Shown here: positions 52,901-60,536 of the stretch, in pieces
Layout: each line of letters opens with the position of its first letter
Position numbering within the stretch: position 1 is the stretch's first letter
Assembly (NCBI GenBank): GCA_002360495.1
Contig: DEQO01000125.1
Span: 1 to 64,000, forward strand
Reading direction: 5' to 3'
DNA: 64,000 nt
Origin: Flavobacteriales bacterium UBA3364
GTDB lineage: Bacteria > Bacteroidota > Bacteroidia > Flavobacteriales_F > PHOS-HE28
Notes under the pieces: generated by a model
What the model was told of the DNA's origin: nothing
The model's input: only the letters and a program-made list of their open reading frames with translations
The model's database searches: none
Position numbers and translations under genes: made by a program

Positions 52901-53659
52901 TCACTCCTTCGTCACCGTCGCCACGAGGTACTCGCGGTTCAGACGGGCGATGTGCTCCAGGCTGATCTCCTTGGGGCACTCGATCTCGCACGCGCCGGTG
53001 TTACTGCAGTTGCCGAAACCCTCCTTGTCCATCTGCTCCACCATGGCCAGCGCGCGACGCTTGGCCTCGGGGCGGCCCTGGGGCAACAGCGAGAACTGGG
53101 AGACCTTTGCCGCCACGAACAGCATGGCACTGCCGTTGGGGCACGTGGCCACGCACGCACCGCAGCCGATGCAGGCAGCGGCGTCCATGGCCTTGTCAGC
53201 GTCCTGCTTCGGGATGGGCACCGCGTTGCCGTCCACCAGGTTACCACTGGTGTTCACACTGACGAAGCCGCCCGCGGCCTGGATGCGGTCGAAGGAGCTG
53301 CGGTTGGTCACCAGGTCCTTGATCACGGGGAAGCCCTTCGCGCGCCAGGGCTCCACGTAGATCGTGTCGCCGTCCTTGAACTTGCGCATGTGCAACTGGC
53401 AGGTGGTGATGCCACGACCCGGGCCATGCGCTTCGCCGTTGATGAAGAGGCTGCACGTGCCGCAGATGCCCTCCCGGCAATCGTGATCGAAGGCGATGGG
53501 CTCGTCCCCCTTTCGCACGAGATCGTCGTTCAACACATCGAGCATCTCGAGAAAGCTCATGTCCTCGGACACGTCGCTCACCGGGTAGTCCACGATCTTG
53601 CCCTGTGCCTTTGGACCGGCCTGCCGCCACACTTTCAATGTCAGCTTCATGTTTCCCAT
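52901..53659 (-). CDS. sdhB: Succinate dehydrogenase/fumarate reductase iron-sulfur subunit
   Basis: A 252-aa subunit that carries electrons from SdhA to the cytochrome. The [2Fe-2S] motif is DCREGICGTCSLFINGEAHG, then PGRGITTC; the [4Fe-4S] and [3Fe-4S] clusters are held by CIGCGACVATCP and by NCSNTGACEIECPKEI. The alanine- and glycine-rich segment AACIGCGACVATCPNGSAML is characteristic of the Bacteroidota and epsilon-type three-subunit enzymes. The start MGNMKLTLKVWRQ may instead be the second Met. It is the last gene of sdhCAB. Confidence 0.97.
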   Translation of the reverse strand: MGNMKLTLKVWRQAGPKAQGKIVDYPVSDVSEDMSFLEMLDVLNDDLVRKGDEPIAFDHDCREGICGTCSLFINGEAHGPGRGITTCQLHMRKFKDGDTIYVEPWRAKGFPVIKDLVTNRSSFDRIQAAGGFVSVNTSGNLVDGNAVPIPKQDADKAMDAAACIGCGACVATCPNGSAMLFVAAKVSQFSLLPQGRPEAKRRALAMVEQMDKEGFGNCSNTGACEIECPKEISLEHIARLNREYLVATVTKE

Positions 53660-53708
53660 ATGCCTTACTGTTCGTTCCGGGTCGACCCAGAGGGTCGACG
53701 CTACTTGA

Positions 53709-55724
53709 TCATTTGTATGAACGCTGCGTCAACTTGACCTCCTCGAAGGTCAGCGTCTCCTTATGTAGCTGCGCTTTGCCCGCCTCGCCGAGCCACTCCC
53801 AAGCCGAGACGTAAGCGTAGTTAACGTCGTCGCGTTTCGCTTCGCCCTTTTGCGGACCGTCCATTTCCTGGTACTCTTCGCGGAAGTGGCCGCCGCAACT
53901 TTCGTTGCGGTCCAGTGCATCCATGCACATCAGTTCACCCAGCTCCAGGAAGTCGGCCACGCGGCATGCTTTCTCCAGTTCCTGGTTCAGCTCGCCCGAC
54001 TTTCCGGGTACGCGCACGTCACGCCAGAACTCCTCGCGGATCTTGCGGATCTCCTGGATCGCTTCCTTCAATCCCTTCTCGTTACGCGCCATGCCGCACT
54101 TGTCCCACATCACCTTGCCCAGCGCACGGTGGAAGTCGTCCACCGGCTTGGTGCCTTTATTGTTCATCAGGTGGTCGATCCGGCCCTTCACGACCTTCTC
54201 GGCCTCATCGAACTCCGGCGTGTCGGTCTTGATGGGCCCGGTGCGGATGTCGTCGGCGAGGTAATCACCCACGGTGTAGGGGATCACGAAGTAGCCGTCG
54301 GCCAGGCCCTGCATCAGTGCCGAAGCGCCCAGGCGGTTCGCACCGTGGTCGCTGAAGTTGGCCTCACCCAGGCAGAAGAGGCCGGGCACGGTGGTCTGCA
54401 GGTTGTAGTCCACCCACAGGCCGCCCATGGTGTAGTGCACCGCGGGGTAGATCATCATCGGCTCCTTATAGGGGTTCTCGCCGACGATGTTCTCGTACAT
54501 GTCGAAGAGGTTCCCGTACTTCTCCTTGATGATGCCTTCGCCCAGCTCGCGGAGCTTCTCCTTGCTCGGCTTGTCGATCTTCAACACGTTGGCCTGCGTC
54601 TTCCCGTACCGCTCGATCGCTGCGGCGAAATCGAGGTACACGGCCTCGCCGGTCTTGTTCACCCCGAAGCCGGCATCGCAACGCTCCTTGGCGGCCCGGC
54701 TGGCCACGTCGCGCGGCACCAGGTTCCCGAAGGCCGGGTAGCGGCGCTCGAGGTAGTAGTCGCGGTCCGCCTCGGGGATGTCCTTGCCGCTCTTCCGGCC
54801 TTCCTGTATCGCCTTGGCATCTTCCAACTTGGCCGGCACCCAGATACGCCCGTCGTTGCGCAGCGATTCACTCATCAACGTGAGTTTGCTCTGGTGGTGA
54901 CCGCTCACCGGAATGCAGGTCGGGTGGATCTGCGTGTAGCACGGATTGCCGAAATAGGCCCCGCGCTTGTGCGCCTTCCACGCGGCAGTGACATTGCAGC
55001 CCATCGCGTTCGTACTCAGGAAGAACACGTTGCCGTAGCCGCCGGTGCACAGCAGCACAGCGTGTGCGCTATGGCGCTCGATCTCGCCGGTGACCATGTC
55101 GCGGGCGATGATACCGCGCGCCTTGCCGTCCACCACCACCACGTCCATCATCTCGTGACGGTCGTACATCTCCACGGTGCCTTTGCCCACCTGGCGCATC
55201 AGCGCGCTGTACGCACCGAGCAACAGCTGCTGGCCGGTCTGCCCGCGTGCGTAGAACGTGCGGCTCACCTGCACGCCACCGAAGGAGCGGTTGTCCAGCA
55301 GTCCACCGTAGTCACGTGCAAAGGGCACGCCTTGCGCCACGCATTGGTCGATGATGTTCGTGCTCACCTCAGCGAGACGGTAAACGTTCGCTTCGCGGGC
55401 GCGGTAGTCGCCGCCCTTCACGGTATCGTAGAACAGGCGGTACACGCTATCGCCGTCGTTCATGTAGTTCTTTGCGGCGTTGATGCCGCCCTGAGCAGCG
55501 ATGCTGTGGGCCCGGCGTGCGCTGTCCTGATAGCAGAAGGCTTTCACGCTGTAACCCTGTTCGGCGAGCGATGCTGCCGCCGCTCCACCCGCCAGGCCCG
55601 TGCCCACAACGATGATATCGATGCGCCGCTTGTTAGCCGGGTTAACGATGCGGGCGTGCCCCTTGTGGTAGGTCCACTTCTTGTCGATGGGACCGGGGGG
55701 GATCTTGCTGTCGAGCTTGCTCAT
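53709..55724 (-). CDS. sdhA: Succinate dehydrogenase/fumarate reductase flavoprotein subunit
   Basis: A 671-aa catalytic subunit oxidising succinate to fumarate. The start is MSKLDSKIPPGPIDKKWTYH; the frame is open upstream to 55901 but that overlaps sdhC. The FAD site is IIVVGTGLAGGAAAASLAEQ, and the His that carries FAD covalently is in SARRAHSIAAQGGINAAKNY. Other hallmarks are HPTCIPVSGHHQSKLTLMSE, and GGLWVDYNLQTTVPGLFCLG followed by EANFSDHGANRLGASALMQG. It starts on the last base of sdhC (TGATG overlap) and is followed by sdhB after 49 bp. Confidence 0.98.
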   Translation of the reverse strand: MSKLDSKIPPGPIDKKWTYHKGHARIVNPANKRRIDIIVVGTGLAGGAAAASLAEQGYSVKAFCYQDSARRAHSIAAQGGINAAKNYMNDGDSVYRLFYDTVKGGDYRAREANVYRLAEVSTNIIDQCVAQGVPFARDYGGLLDNRSFGGVQVSRTFYARGQTGQQLLLGAYSALMRQVGKGTVEMYDRHEMMDVVVVDGKARGIIARDMVTGEIERHSAHAVLLCTGGYGNVFFLSTNAMGCNVTAAWKAHKRGAYFGNPCYTQIHPTCIPVSGHHQSKLTLMSESLRNDGRIWVPAKLEDAKAIQEGRKSGKDIPEADRDYYLERRYPAFGNLVPRDVASRAAKERCDAGFGVNKTGEAVYLDFAAAIERYGKTQANVLKIDKPSKEKLRELGEGIIKEKYGNLFDMYENIVGENPYKEPMMIYPAVHYTMGGLWVDYNLQTTVPGLFCLGEANFSDHGANRLGASALMQGLADGYFVIPYTVGDYLADDIRTGPIKTDTPEFDEAEKVVKGRIDHLMNNKGTKPVDDFHRALGKVMWDKCGMARNEKGLKEAIQEIRKIREEFWRDVRVPGKSGELNQELEKACRVADFLELGELMCMDALDRNESCGGHFREEYQEMDGPQKGEAKRDDVNYAYVSAWEWLGEAGKAQLHKETLTFEEVKLTQRSYK

Positions 55725-56404
55725 CAAGAAAGGAGCTTGAAGTGGATGGCGAGAGGCATCGAGATGAAGAGCAGGGAAATGACGGCACTGAAGGCCGCCC
55801 CAGTCATCTTGATGATCGGGTTGTAGCGCTTGTGGTTGATGCCCAGGCTTTGGAAGGCGCTGGCGAAGCCGTGCAGCAGGTGCCAGTACAGGCTGATGCA
55901 CCCCAGCACGTACAGCACCACGGGCACGGGGCTTTCGAACACACGCACCATCTCGATGTACAGGTCGTGGTGGCCGGGCATGCCCGCGATCTCGTCGAGA
56001 CCCGTGATGCGGCTGGGCACCCAGAAGTGCCAGAGGTGCATGATGAGGAAGAGTAAAAGCAAGGTACCCAGGATACCCATGCTGGCGCTGTACCAGGTAC
56101 GGTTGGCGCTGCCTTTTTCAGCGGCGTACTTAACGGGCCGTGCCGTGCGGTTCTGGCTCCAGAGCATCAAGCCATCCACGATGTGGGCGATGAGTCCAAG
56201 GAAGAGGACGATCTCGGCCGTGCGGATGAGGACGTTGGTCCCCATGAAGTGCGCCCACTTGTTGAAGGTGACGCCGCCGTCGTTCCAGAAGATCTGGGCG
56301 TTGATGGCGGCATGCACCACCAGGAAGCTGATCAGGAACAGCCCCGTGAGGGCCATCCAGAACTTCTTGACGAGGGAGGATCCGAAGAGACCTTGACGTG
56401 CCAT
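55724..56404 (-). CDS. sdhC: Succinate dehydrogenase cytochrome b subunit
   Basis: A 226-aa membrane anchor with five predicted membrane segments of the single-polypeptide, di-heme (cytochrome b558-like) type. Heme-binding histidines lie in segments such as FLISFLVVHAAINAQ, LIAHIVDGLM, LLFLIMHLWHFWVPS and CISLYWHLLHGFASAF. It ties SdhA and SdhB to the inner membrane and passes electrons to menaquinone. It is the first gene of sdhCAB, with the promoter at 56459-56488. Confidence 0.95.
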   Translation of the reverse strand: MARQGLFGSSLVKKFWMALTGLFLISFLVVHAAINAQIFWNDGGVTFNKWAHFMGTNVLIRTAEIVLFLGLIAHIVDGLMLWSQNRTARPVKYAAEKGSANRTWYSASMGILGTLLLLFLIMHLWHFWVPSRITGLDEIAGMPGHHDLYIEMVRVFESPVPVVLYVLGCISLYWHLLHGFASAFQSLGINHKRYNPIIKMTGAAFSAVISLLFISMPLAIHFKLLS

Positions 56405-56458
56405 GCGGTCGGTTGGATGATGAACTTCCTTAGCAGGAAGGGGGCTTTAGAATGGCAA

Positions 56459-56488
56459 CAAAAGTAGACCCCGCGCGGTTCGCAGCAA
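56459..56488 (-). promoter_or_regulatory. Promoter of the sdhCAB operon
   Basis: The minus strand reads TTG (56488-56486), a 19-base spacer, then TACTTTTG (56466-56459), an exact -7 consensus. The sdhC start at 56404 follows after 54 bases. Confidence 0.6.
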
Positions 56489-56624
56489 GTACGACCATCA
56501 GACCGCGTCAACACCCTTTTCCACAAGGCATCGGAATCCGTACTAGGCTGAACCCCAGCAACTACAGGCCGTTCGGCCATCCGCTTTCCAGCCAGCTCGA
56601 CCGCCACGGGCCTTCAAGCAGCCT

Positions 56625-57044
56625 TCACTGTGGCCAGGCCTTGCGGGTCGCCGCGATCGACTTCTTCAGCAAGGTCTTCAGCACTTTCAGGTCGATATCG
56701 GATAGGCGCTTCACATACAGGCAACCCTTGGTGGCCCTGTGCCTGCCCAGCTTGGCGAGCGGTCCAGCCTGAAGCACTTCGGCACCCAGGTAGATCACCA
56801 GTTCCGTCTTCCGTGGGCTGAAGGCCGCCAGCGGCGCGCTGCCCGAATGGCCGCTGGCGTAGATGTAGTGGTAGGTGCCGAAGCCGATGATGCTCGGCCC
56901 GTACATGTGCGGCTCCTCGCCGGTCAAATCCTGCATCATCGCCATCAGCACACGGCTATCGTCGCGCATCCCTTCCTTGGGGTGCTTGTCAACGAAGGCG
57001 GTTACACTGGCGGTGGTGGCTTTGGTCTTGTTGGGTTTGGGCAT
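56625..57044 (-). CDS. DUF1801-like protein
   Basis: A 139-aa cytoplasmic protein. The start MPKPNKTKATTASVTAFVDK is preferred over an upstream open frame because it matches the family's N-terminus. Markers are TGEEPHMYGPSIIGFGTYHY, then IYASGHSGSAPLAAFSPRKT and ELVIYLGAEVLQAGPLAKLG, and the end CLYVKRLSDIDLKVLKTLLK, a DUF1801/YdhG-like fold. Its role is unknown. It is transcribed leftward; the promoter region is shared with the divergent 57115 gene. Confidence 0.88.
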   Translation of the reverse strand: MPKPNKTKATTASVTAFVDKHPKEGMRDDSRVLMAMMQDLTGEEPHMYGPSIIGFGTYHYIYASGHSGSAPLAAFSPRKTELVIYLGAEVLQAGPLAKLGRHRATKGCLYVKRLSDIDLKVLKTLLKKSIAATRKAWPQ

Positions 57045-57114
57045 GCGGAGAACGGAGACCACGAAGATGGCGCCACCGGAGCGATCTTCGACGCTCCACT
57101 CAAGCCCAATGGGC

Positions 57115-57909
57115 ATGCGACTAACAGCTATCCACCGGTCGATCGATGCGGGATTGGCGTTACTGACACGCGAACTCGGGTACTCGTTGGTCAAGGTTGA
57201 TGTGGATCCTGAATTGACCGGCGAGAACCTCTTGGTCTTTCGTAATGATCGAGCAGAAAAGCAATTGGAGATCTCGGCCGACGAGGGCTACTTCCACTGT
57301 GAGATACGGCGCTTGGTGAGCGGGCGCCCGGTTCCATACACCGACAAGGACAACTGTATAGGCTTTGAAGACCTCGCCACACTGGAGAGCAATGGCACCC
57401 ACGATCACATAGCCTATTTCGCAGGTGGGGAGCGCCGAATGAAAGGTGTGCTCACGACAACCGCTTCCTTGTTCGACCGGCATCGTGACTTTCTTTCAAC
57501 AGGCGCTTGGGTGGACATCCGACGTTTGGCGGAAATCCATCGTGCCGGACTGGAACGGATTCTCAAACGACCATTGAACGAGGAGCATGAGCATAAGGAA
57601 TCATTCTTTGAACACCTTAGACAAGCTGGGTCTGATATGCTATTGCCTCAAGGGTACAGCCTCGTTTTCGATAACAAGACCCTGCCCCCCTACCATGGTA
57701 GACGCCGACCGGACTGCGTCTCGTTCGAAAAGGACGACACACTCATCGAGATGTTCCAGGAGGATTGGCGCGACACATGCCACATCTACCACATCCAAAT
57801 ACAAGGAACGACCGTTGCGCGTATCGACGATACCGACGGCCGCACGAACGAGGAACGGGTCAATGACGCGATCTCGAAGCTGAAGGCCGCGCTTTCGCGG
57901 GAGGGATAG
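57115..57909 (+). CDS. Hypothetical protein
   Basis: A 264-aa protein beginning MRLTAIHRSIDAGLALLTRE (ATG at 57109 is possible). The sequence is moderately AT-richer than neighbours. It contains VDPELTGENLLVFRNDRAEK, QLEISADEGYFHCEIRRLVS, and a second half with EHEHKESFFEHLRQAGSDML and GYSLVFDNKTLPPYHGRRRP. No signal peptide, membrane segment or known motif is visible. Possibly an immunity-like or regulatory cytoplasmic protein, but there is no evidence for either. Confidence 0.7.
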   Translation: MRLTAIHRSIDAGLALLTRELGYSLVKVDVDPELTGENLLVFRNDRAEKQLEISADEGYFHCEIRRLVSGRPVPYTDKDNCIGFEDLATLESNGTHDHIAYFAGGERRMKGVLTTTASLFDRHRDFLSTGAWVDIRRLAEIHRAGLERILKRPLNEEHEHKESFFEHLRQAGSDMLLPQGYSLVFDNKTLPPYHGRRRPDCVSFEKDDTLIEMFQEDWRDTCHIYHIQIQGTTVARIDDTDGRTNEERVNDAISKLKAALSREG

Positions 57910-58057
57910 CAGCAAATAGCCCACAGCGAGGCTTTGCCATGGAGGACTACTGGCCCGGGTCAAGCCCGGACTGAACTCCTGGCCCGACCCGAGGCATTGT
58001 GAGGGGCACGCCCAAAACCATCGGATACCCTTTCACGCTCGCACCCTCCCACCCTTC

Positions 58058-58065
58058 TACCTTCG
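58058..58065 (+). promoter_or_regulatory. Candidate -7 element of the 58070 gene
   Basis: TACCTTCG, a TAnnTTTG variant, ends four bases before the ATG. The identical octamer occurs at 58314-58321 before the aminopeptidase gene, which supports both. Confidence 0.4.
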
Positions 58066-58069
58066 CTCC

Positions 58070-58297
58070 ATGCGAATCGTCCTTTCGCTCATTCTCGTGA
58101 TCCTTGGTGCTTTGCTGGCACTGCCTCTGTTACGCATCGCCAACATGCTTGCCAGTTCGGGAACATCGGACGCCAGCGCCGTTTCAACAAGCTCTGGGTT
58201 GCTCATCCAAGGGGGCATTGGGATCTTGCTCACGATCGCCGGTCTTGTACTATTCATCGCACGGATCATACGGCGTGGCACTGCGCGCACCGCATAG
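58070..58297 (+). CDS. Small two-segment membrane protein
   Basis: A 75-aa protein with two membrane segments: IVLSLILVILGALLALPLLR and GLLIQGGIGILLTIAGLVLF, joined by a Ser/Thr-rich linker (LASSGTSDASAVSTSS), ending IARIIRRGTARTA with positive charges that place the C-terminus inside. No family is recognised. TACCTTCG at 58058-58065 lies just upstream. Confidence 0.6.
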   Translation: MRIVLSLILVILGALLALPLLRIANMLASSGTSDASAVSTSSGLLIQGGIGILLTIAGLVLFIARIIRRGTARTA

Positions 58298-58313
58298 CAC
58301 ACGCTCACCCTCC

Positions 58314-58321
58314 TACCTTCG
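58314..58321 (+). promoter_or_regulatory. Candidate -7 element of the aminopeptidase gene
   Basis: TACCTTCG, identical to the element at 58058-58065, ends 18 bases before the ATG at 58340. Confidence 0.4.
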
Positions 58322-58339
58322 CTGCTCGCACCTACGATC

Positions 58340-59644
58340 ATGCGCTACACCCCCCTCACCGCTACCACCTACCGCGAGCACCGCCTCCGTTTCCGCCAAG
58401 CCATGGAGAAAGGCGGCCTGGCCGTGTTCCACAGCAACGACATCATGCCCACCAGCGCCGATGGGCACATGCCGTTCAAGCAGGCCAGCGACATTTTCTA
58501 CCTCAGCGGCATCGACCAAGAGGAGACGATCCTGCTGCTCTTCCCCGATGCGGTGGATCCGAAGGACCGCGAGATCCTCTTCGTGCGCGAGACGAGCGAG
58601 CTGATCGCGATCTGGGAAGGCGCCAAGTTCAGCCAGAAGGAAGCGAGCGAACTGAGCGGCATCGCCACGGTGCTATGGACCACGAGCTACGAGGCAACGA
58701 TCAAGCGCCTGGTGCCGCAGTGCGAGCATCTGTATCTGAACAGCAACGAGCACCTGCGCCAGAGCAACGAAGTGGAAACGCGCGAAGAGCGAAAGAACAA
58801 GGAGACGCGCGCGCAGTTCCCGCTGCACAGCGTGAAGCGCAGCGCGCCGATCATGCACCGCATCCGCAGCCGCAAGACGAAGGAGGAGGTGGCACAGATC
58901 CAGCGCGCGATCGCGATCACGGGCAAGGCCTTTCAACGCGTGTGCGGTTTCGTGAAGCCCGGCGTGAAGGAGTACGAGATCGAAGCGGAGATCACGCATG
59001 AATTCGTGCGCAACGGCTCGCGCGGACATGCCTACACGCCGATCATCGCCAGCGGCTACAACGCCTGCGTGCTGCACTACATCACCAACGACATGGTGTG
59101 CAACGACGGTGATGTGATCCTGATGGACTTCGGATGCGAGTACGGCGGCTACGCGAGCGATCTCACACGGTGCATCCCTGTGAACGGGCGTTTCACCGAC
59201 CGCCAGCGCGCGGTGTACAACGCGGTGCTGCGCGTGAAGAACGAGGCAACGCAACTGCTGCGCCCAGGCACGCTGCTCGCCGACTACCACAAGGAGGTGG
59301 GCAAGATCATGGAGAGCGAGTTGATCGGCCTGGGGCTGCTGGACAAGACCGACGTGGCCAAGCAGGATCCCGAGCGGCCGTTGTACAAGAAGTACTTCAT
59401 GCACGGCACCAGCCACTTCCTGGGCCTGGATGTGCACGACGTGGGTCTGTGGAATGAGATGATCCAGCCCGACATGGTCTTCACCGTGGAGCCGGGCATC
59501 TACATTCGCGAGGAGAAGCTGGGCATCCGCCTGGAGAACGACATTTTGGTGACGCGCGACAACCCGATCGACCTGTTCGCCGACATCCCTGTGGAGGCGG
59601 AGGCGGTGGAGGAGATGATGAATGCGAAGAACGTGGTGGCGTGA
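58340..59644 (+). CDS. Xaa-Pro aminopeptidase (M24B)
   Basis: A 434-aa cytoplasmic metallopeptidase that removes N-terminal residues before proline. The N-terminal creatinase-like domain (DIFYLSGIDQEETILLLFPD) is followed by the pita-bread domain with the five metal ligands: two Asp in LMDFGCEYGGYASDLTR, His in MHGTSHFLGLDVHDVG, Glu in VFTVEPGIYIREE and Glu in LGIRLENDILV. Length and order match the PepP type. It overlaps the next start by four bases (GTGA). The DNA is strongly biased toward GCG and CGC codons. Confidence 0.95.
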   Translation: MRYTPLTATTYREHRLRFRQAMEKGGLAVFHSNDIMPTSADGHMPFKQASDIFYLSGIDQEETILLLFPDAVDPKDREILFVRETSELIAIWEGAKFSQKEASELSGIATVLWTTSYEATIKRLVPQCEHLYLNSNEHLRQSNEVETREERKNKETRAQFPLHSVKRSAPIMHRIRSRKTKEEVAQIQRAIAITGKAFQRVCGFVKPGVKEYEIEAEITHEFVRNGSRGHAYTPIIASGYNACVLHYITNDMVCNDGDVILMDFGCEYGGYASDLTRCIPVNGRFTDRQRAVYNAVLRVKNEATQLLRPGTLLADYHKEVGKIMESELIGLGLLDKTDVAKQDPERPLYKKYFMHGTSHFLGLDVHDVGLWNEMIQPDMVFTVEPGIYIREEKLGIRLENDILVTRDNPIDLFADIPVEAEAVEEMMNAKNVVA

Positions 59645-59967
59645 GCGCTCCGTCACTGCTTCGCGTCATCCGCATCCTTGGCCGCACGTTGCAGTCGTTA
59701 CAAGTGGGGCTCCTGCTGTACCTCGCATACCACATCGTGGAGGCCTATACCGTGCCTTACCAGAGTGAGTGGCTCACGGCCGATGCCCTTGTGCCCGGAA
59801 TGATCCTGGGGATCCTGCTCTACGCCTTCTGCTTCTTGGCGACACAATGGGTGATCATGTTCGCCCGCCACCGCATGGCCACGCTGTGGTTGGTTCCTAT
59901 CGCCGTACCGACGCTCGCTCCCTACGCGATGCTCCTGCTGGAGCCGAAGGGGTGGATGGGGACCTGA
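59641..59967 (+). CDS. Small membrane protein downstream of aminopeptidase
   Basis: A 108-aa protein with a GTG start overlapping the aminopeptidase stop by four bases. Three membrane segments are suggested: TLQSLQVGLLLYLAYHIVEA, LVPGMILGILLYAFCFLATQ and ATLWLVPIAVPTLAPYAMLL. No family is recognised. Translational coupling to the upstream gene is the main support for its start. Confidence 0.65.
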   Translation: MSAPSLLRVIRILGRTLQSLQVGLLLYLAYHIVEAYTVPYQSEWLTADALVPGMILGILLYAFCFLATQWVIMFARHRMATLWLVPIAVPTLAPYAMLLLEPKGWMGT

Positions 59968-59981
59968 GCATGGCCCGCGGT

Positions 59982-60035
59982 AATGGACGCCGATGGACGC
60001 GAATGGCGGACCATCCGCGTCCATCCGTGTCCATT
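59982..60035. repeat. Long imperfect inverted repeat
   Basis: Arms 59982-60006 and 60011-60035 pair in 22 of 25 positions around a four-base loop. The arms repeat ATGGACGC-type units. It lies 14 bases after the 59641-59967 gene, so it may act as a transcript end, but no T run follows. It is of the size of dispersed extragenic palindromes. Confidence 0.65.
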
Positions 60036-60130
60036 GGGAAGTTGCGCAAGCCCGGGGTATGCCTTGTGGCCAAAGGACCCAGCGTTACGAAGGCGCCCCC
60101 CCCGGCATTCATCCACCAAACACCATTCCC

Positions 60131-60463
60131 ATGCGCACCATCCGTTCCGTTGCCATCGCTGGTTACATCCTTGGCATCCTGTTCAAGATCCTGCACTGGC
60201 CGGGTGCTAGCTTCATATTACCAATAGGTGGCGTGCTCACCGTCGCCATGCTCGCTCCCCTACTGTTCCGCAAGCCCGGTCCATTGACGGTGCAATTGAA
60301 CTACCCGGCCTTGCTGATCGGGGCGCTGATGGCGGTCATCATCGGTGGCCTGCTCAAGATCATGCACTGGCCCGGGGCGAACTTCATGCTGCTGGTGGGG
60401 CTCTCGGTGTGCGCAGCGTGGTTCCTGATCCCCGCTCGCCGCGAGCAGGCAACCACCGTGTAG
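60131..60463 (+). CDS. Small GldL-like membrane protein with two HWPGA motifs
   Basis: A 110-aa protein starting MRTIRSVAIAGYILGILFKI; the frame is open upstream to 59993 but that includes the inverted repeat. It has four membrane segments arranged as a duplication: ILFKILHWPGASFILPIGGV in the first half and GLLKIMHWPGANFMLLVGLS in the second. The K-I-xHWPGAxxxL motif is that of the N-terminal region of the gliding/T9SS motor protein GldL, but the long cytoplasmic/periplasmic tail of GldL is missing. Similar small proteins are common in Bacteroidota and lack a known role. Confidence 0.75.
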   Translation: MRTIRSVAIAGYILGILFKILHWPGASFILPIGGVLTVAMLAPLLFRKPGPLTVQLNYPALLIGALMAVIIGGLLKIMHWPGANFMLLVGLSVCAAWFLIPARREQATTV

Positions 60464-60484
60464 AAGGCGATCTGCTGAAGACAC

Positions 60485-60517
60485 AGGAAGCCCCGCGAGA
60501 TGCTCAAGGGGCTTCCT
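60485..60517. terminator. Hairpin between convergent genes
   Basis: AGGAAGCCCC (60485-60494) pairs perfectly with GGGGCTTCCT (60508-60517) around a 13-base loop. It lies between the rightward GldL-like gene and the leftward T9SS gene, so it can end both. No T run is visible on either side. Confidence 0.6.
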
Positions 60518-60536
60518 GCACAGGATCCCTGGTGCG

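Noticed and set aside
53850..55826. A 658-codon plus-strand frame opposite sdhA
   Set aside because: Same effect: the sdhA protein on the minus strand has all family motifs and the opposite frame has none.
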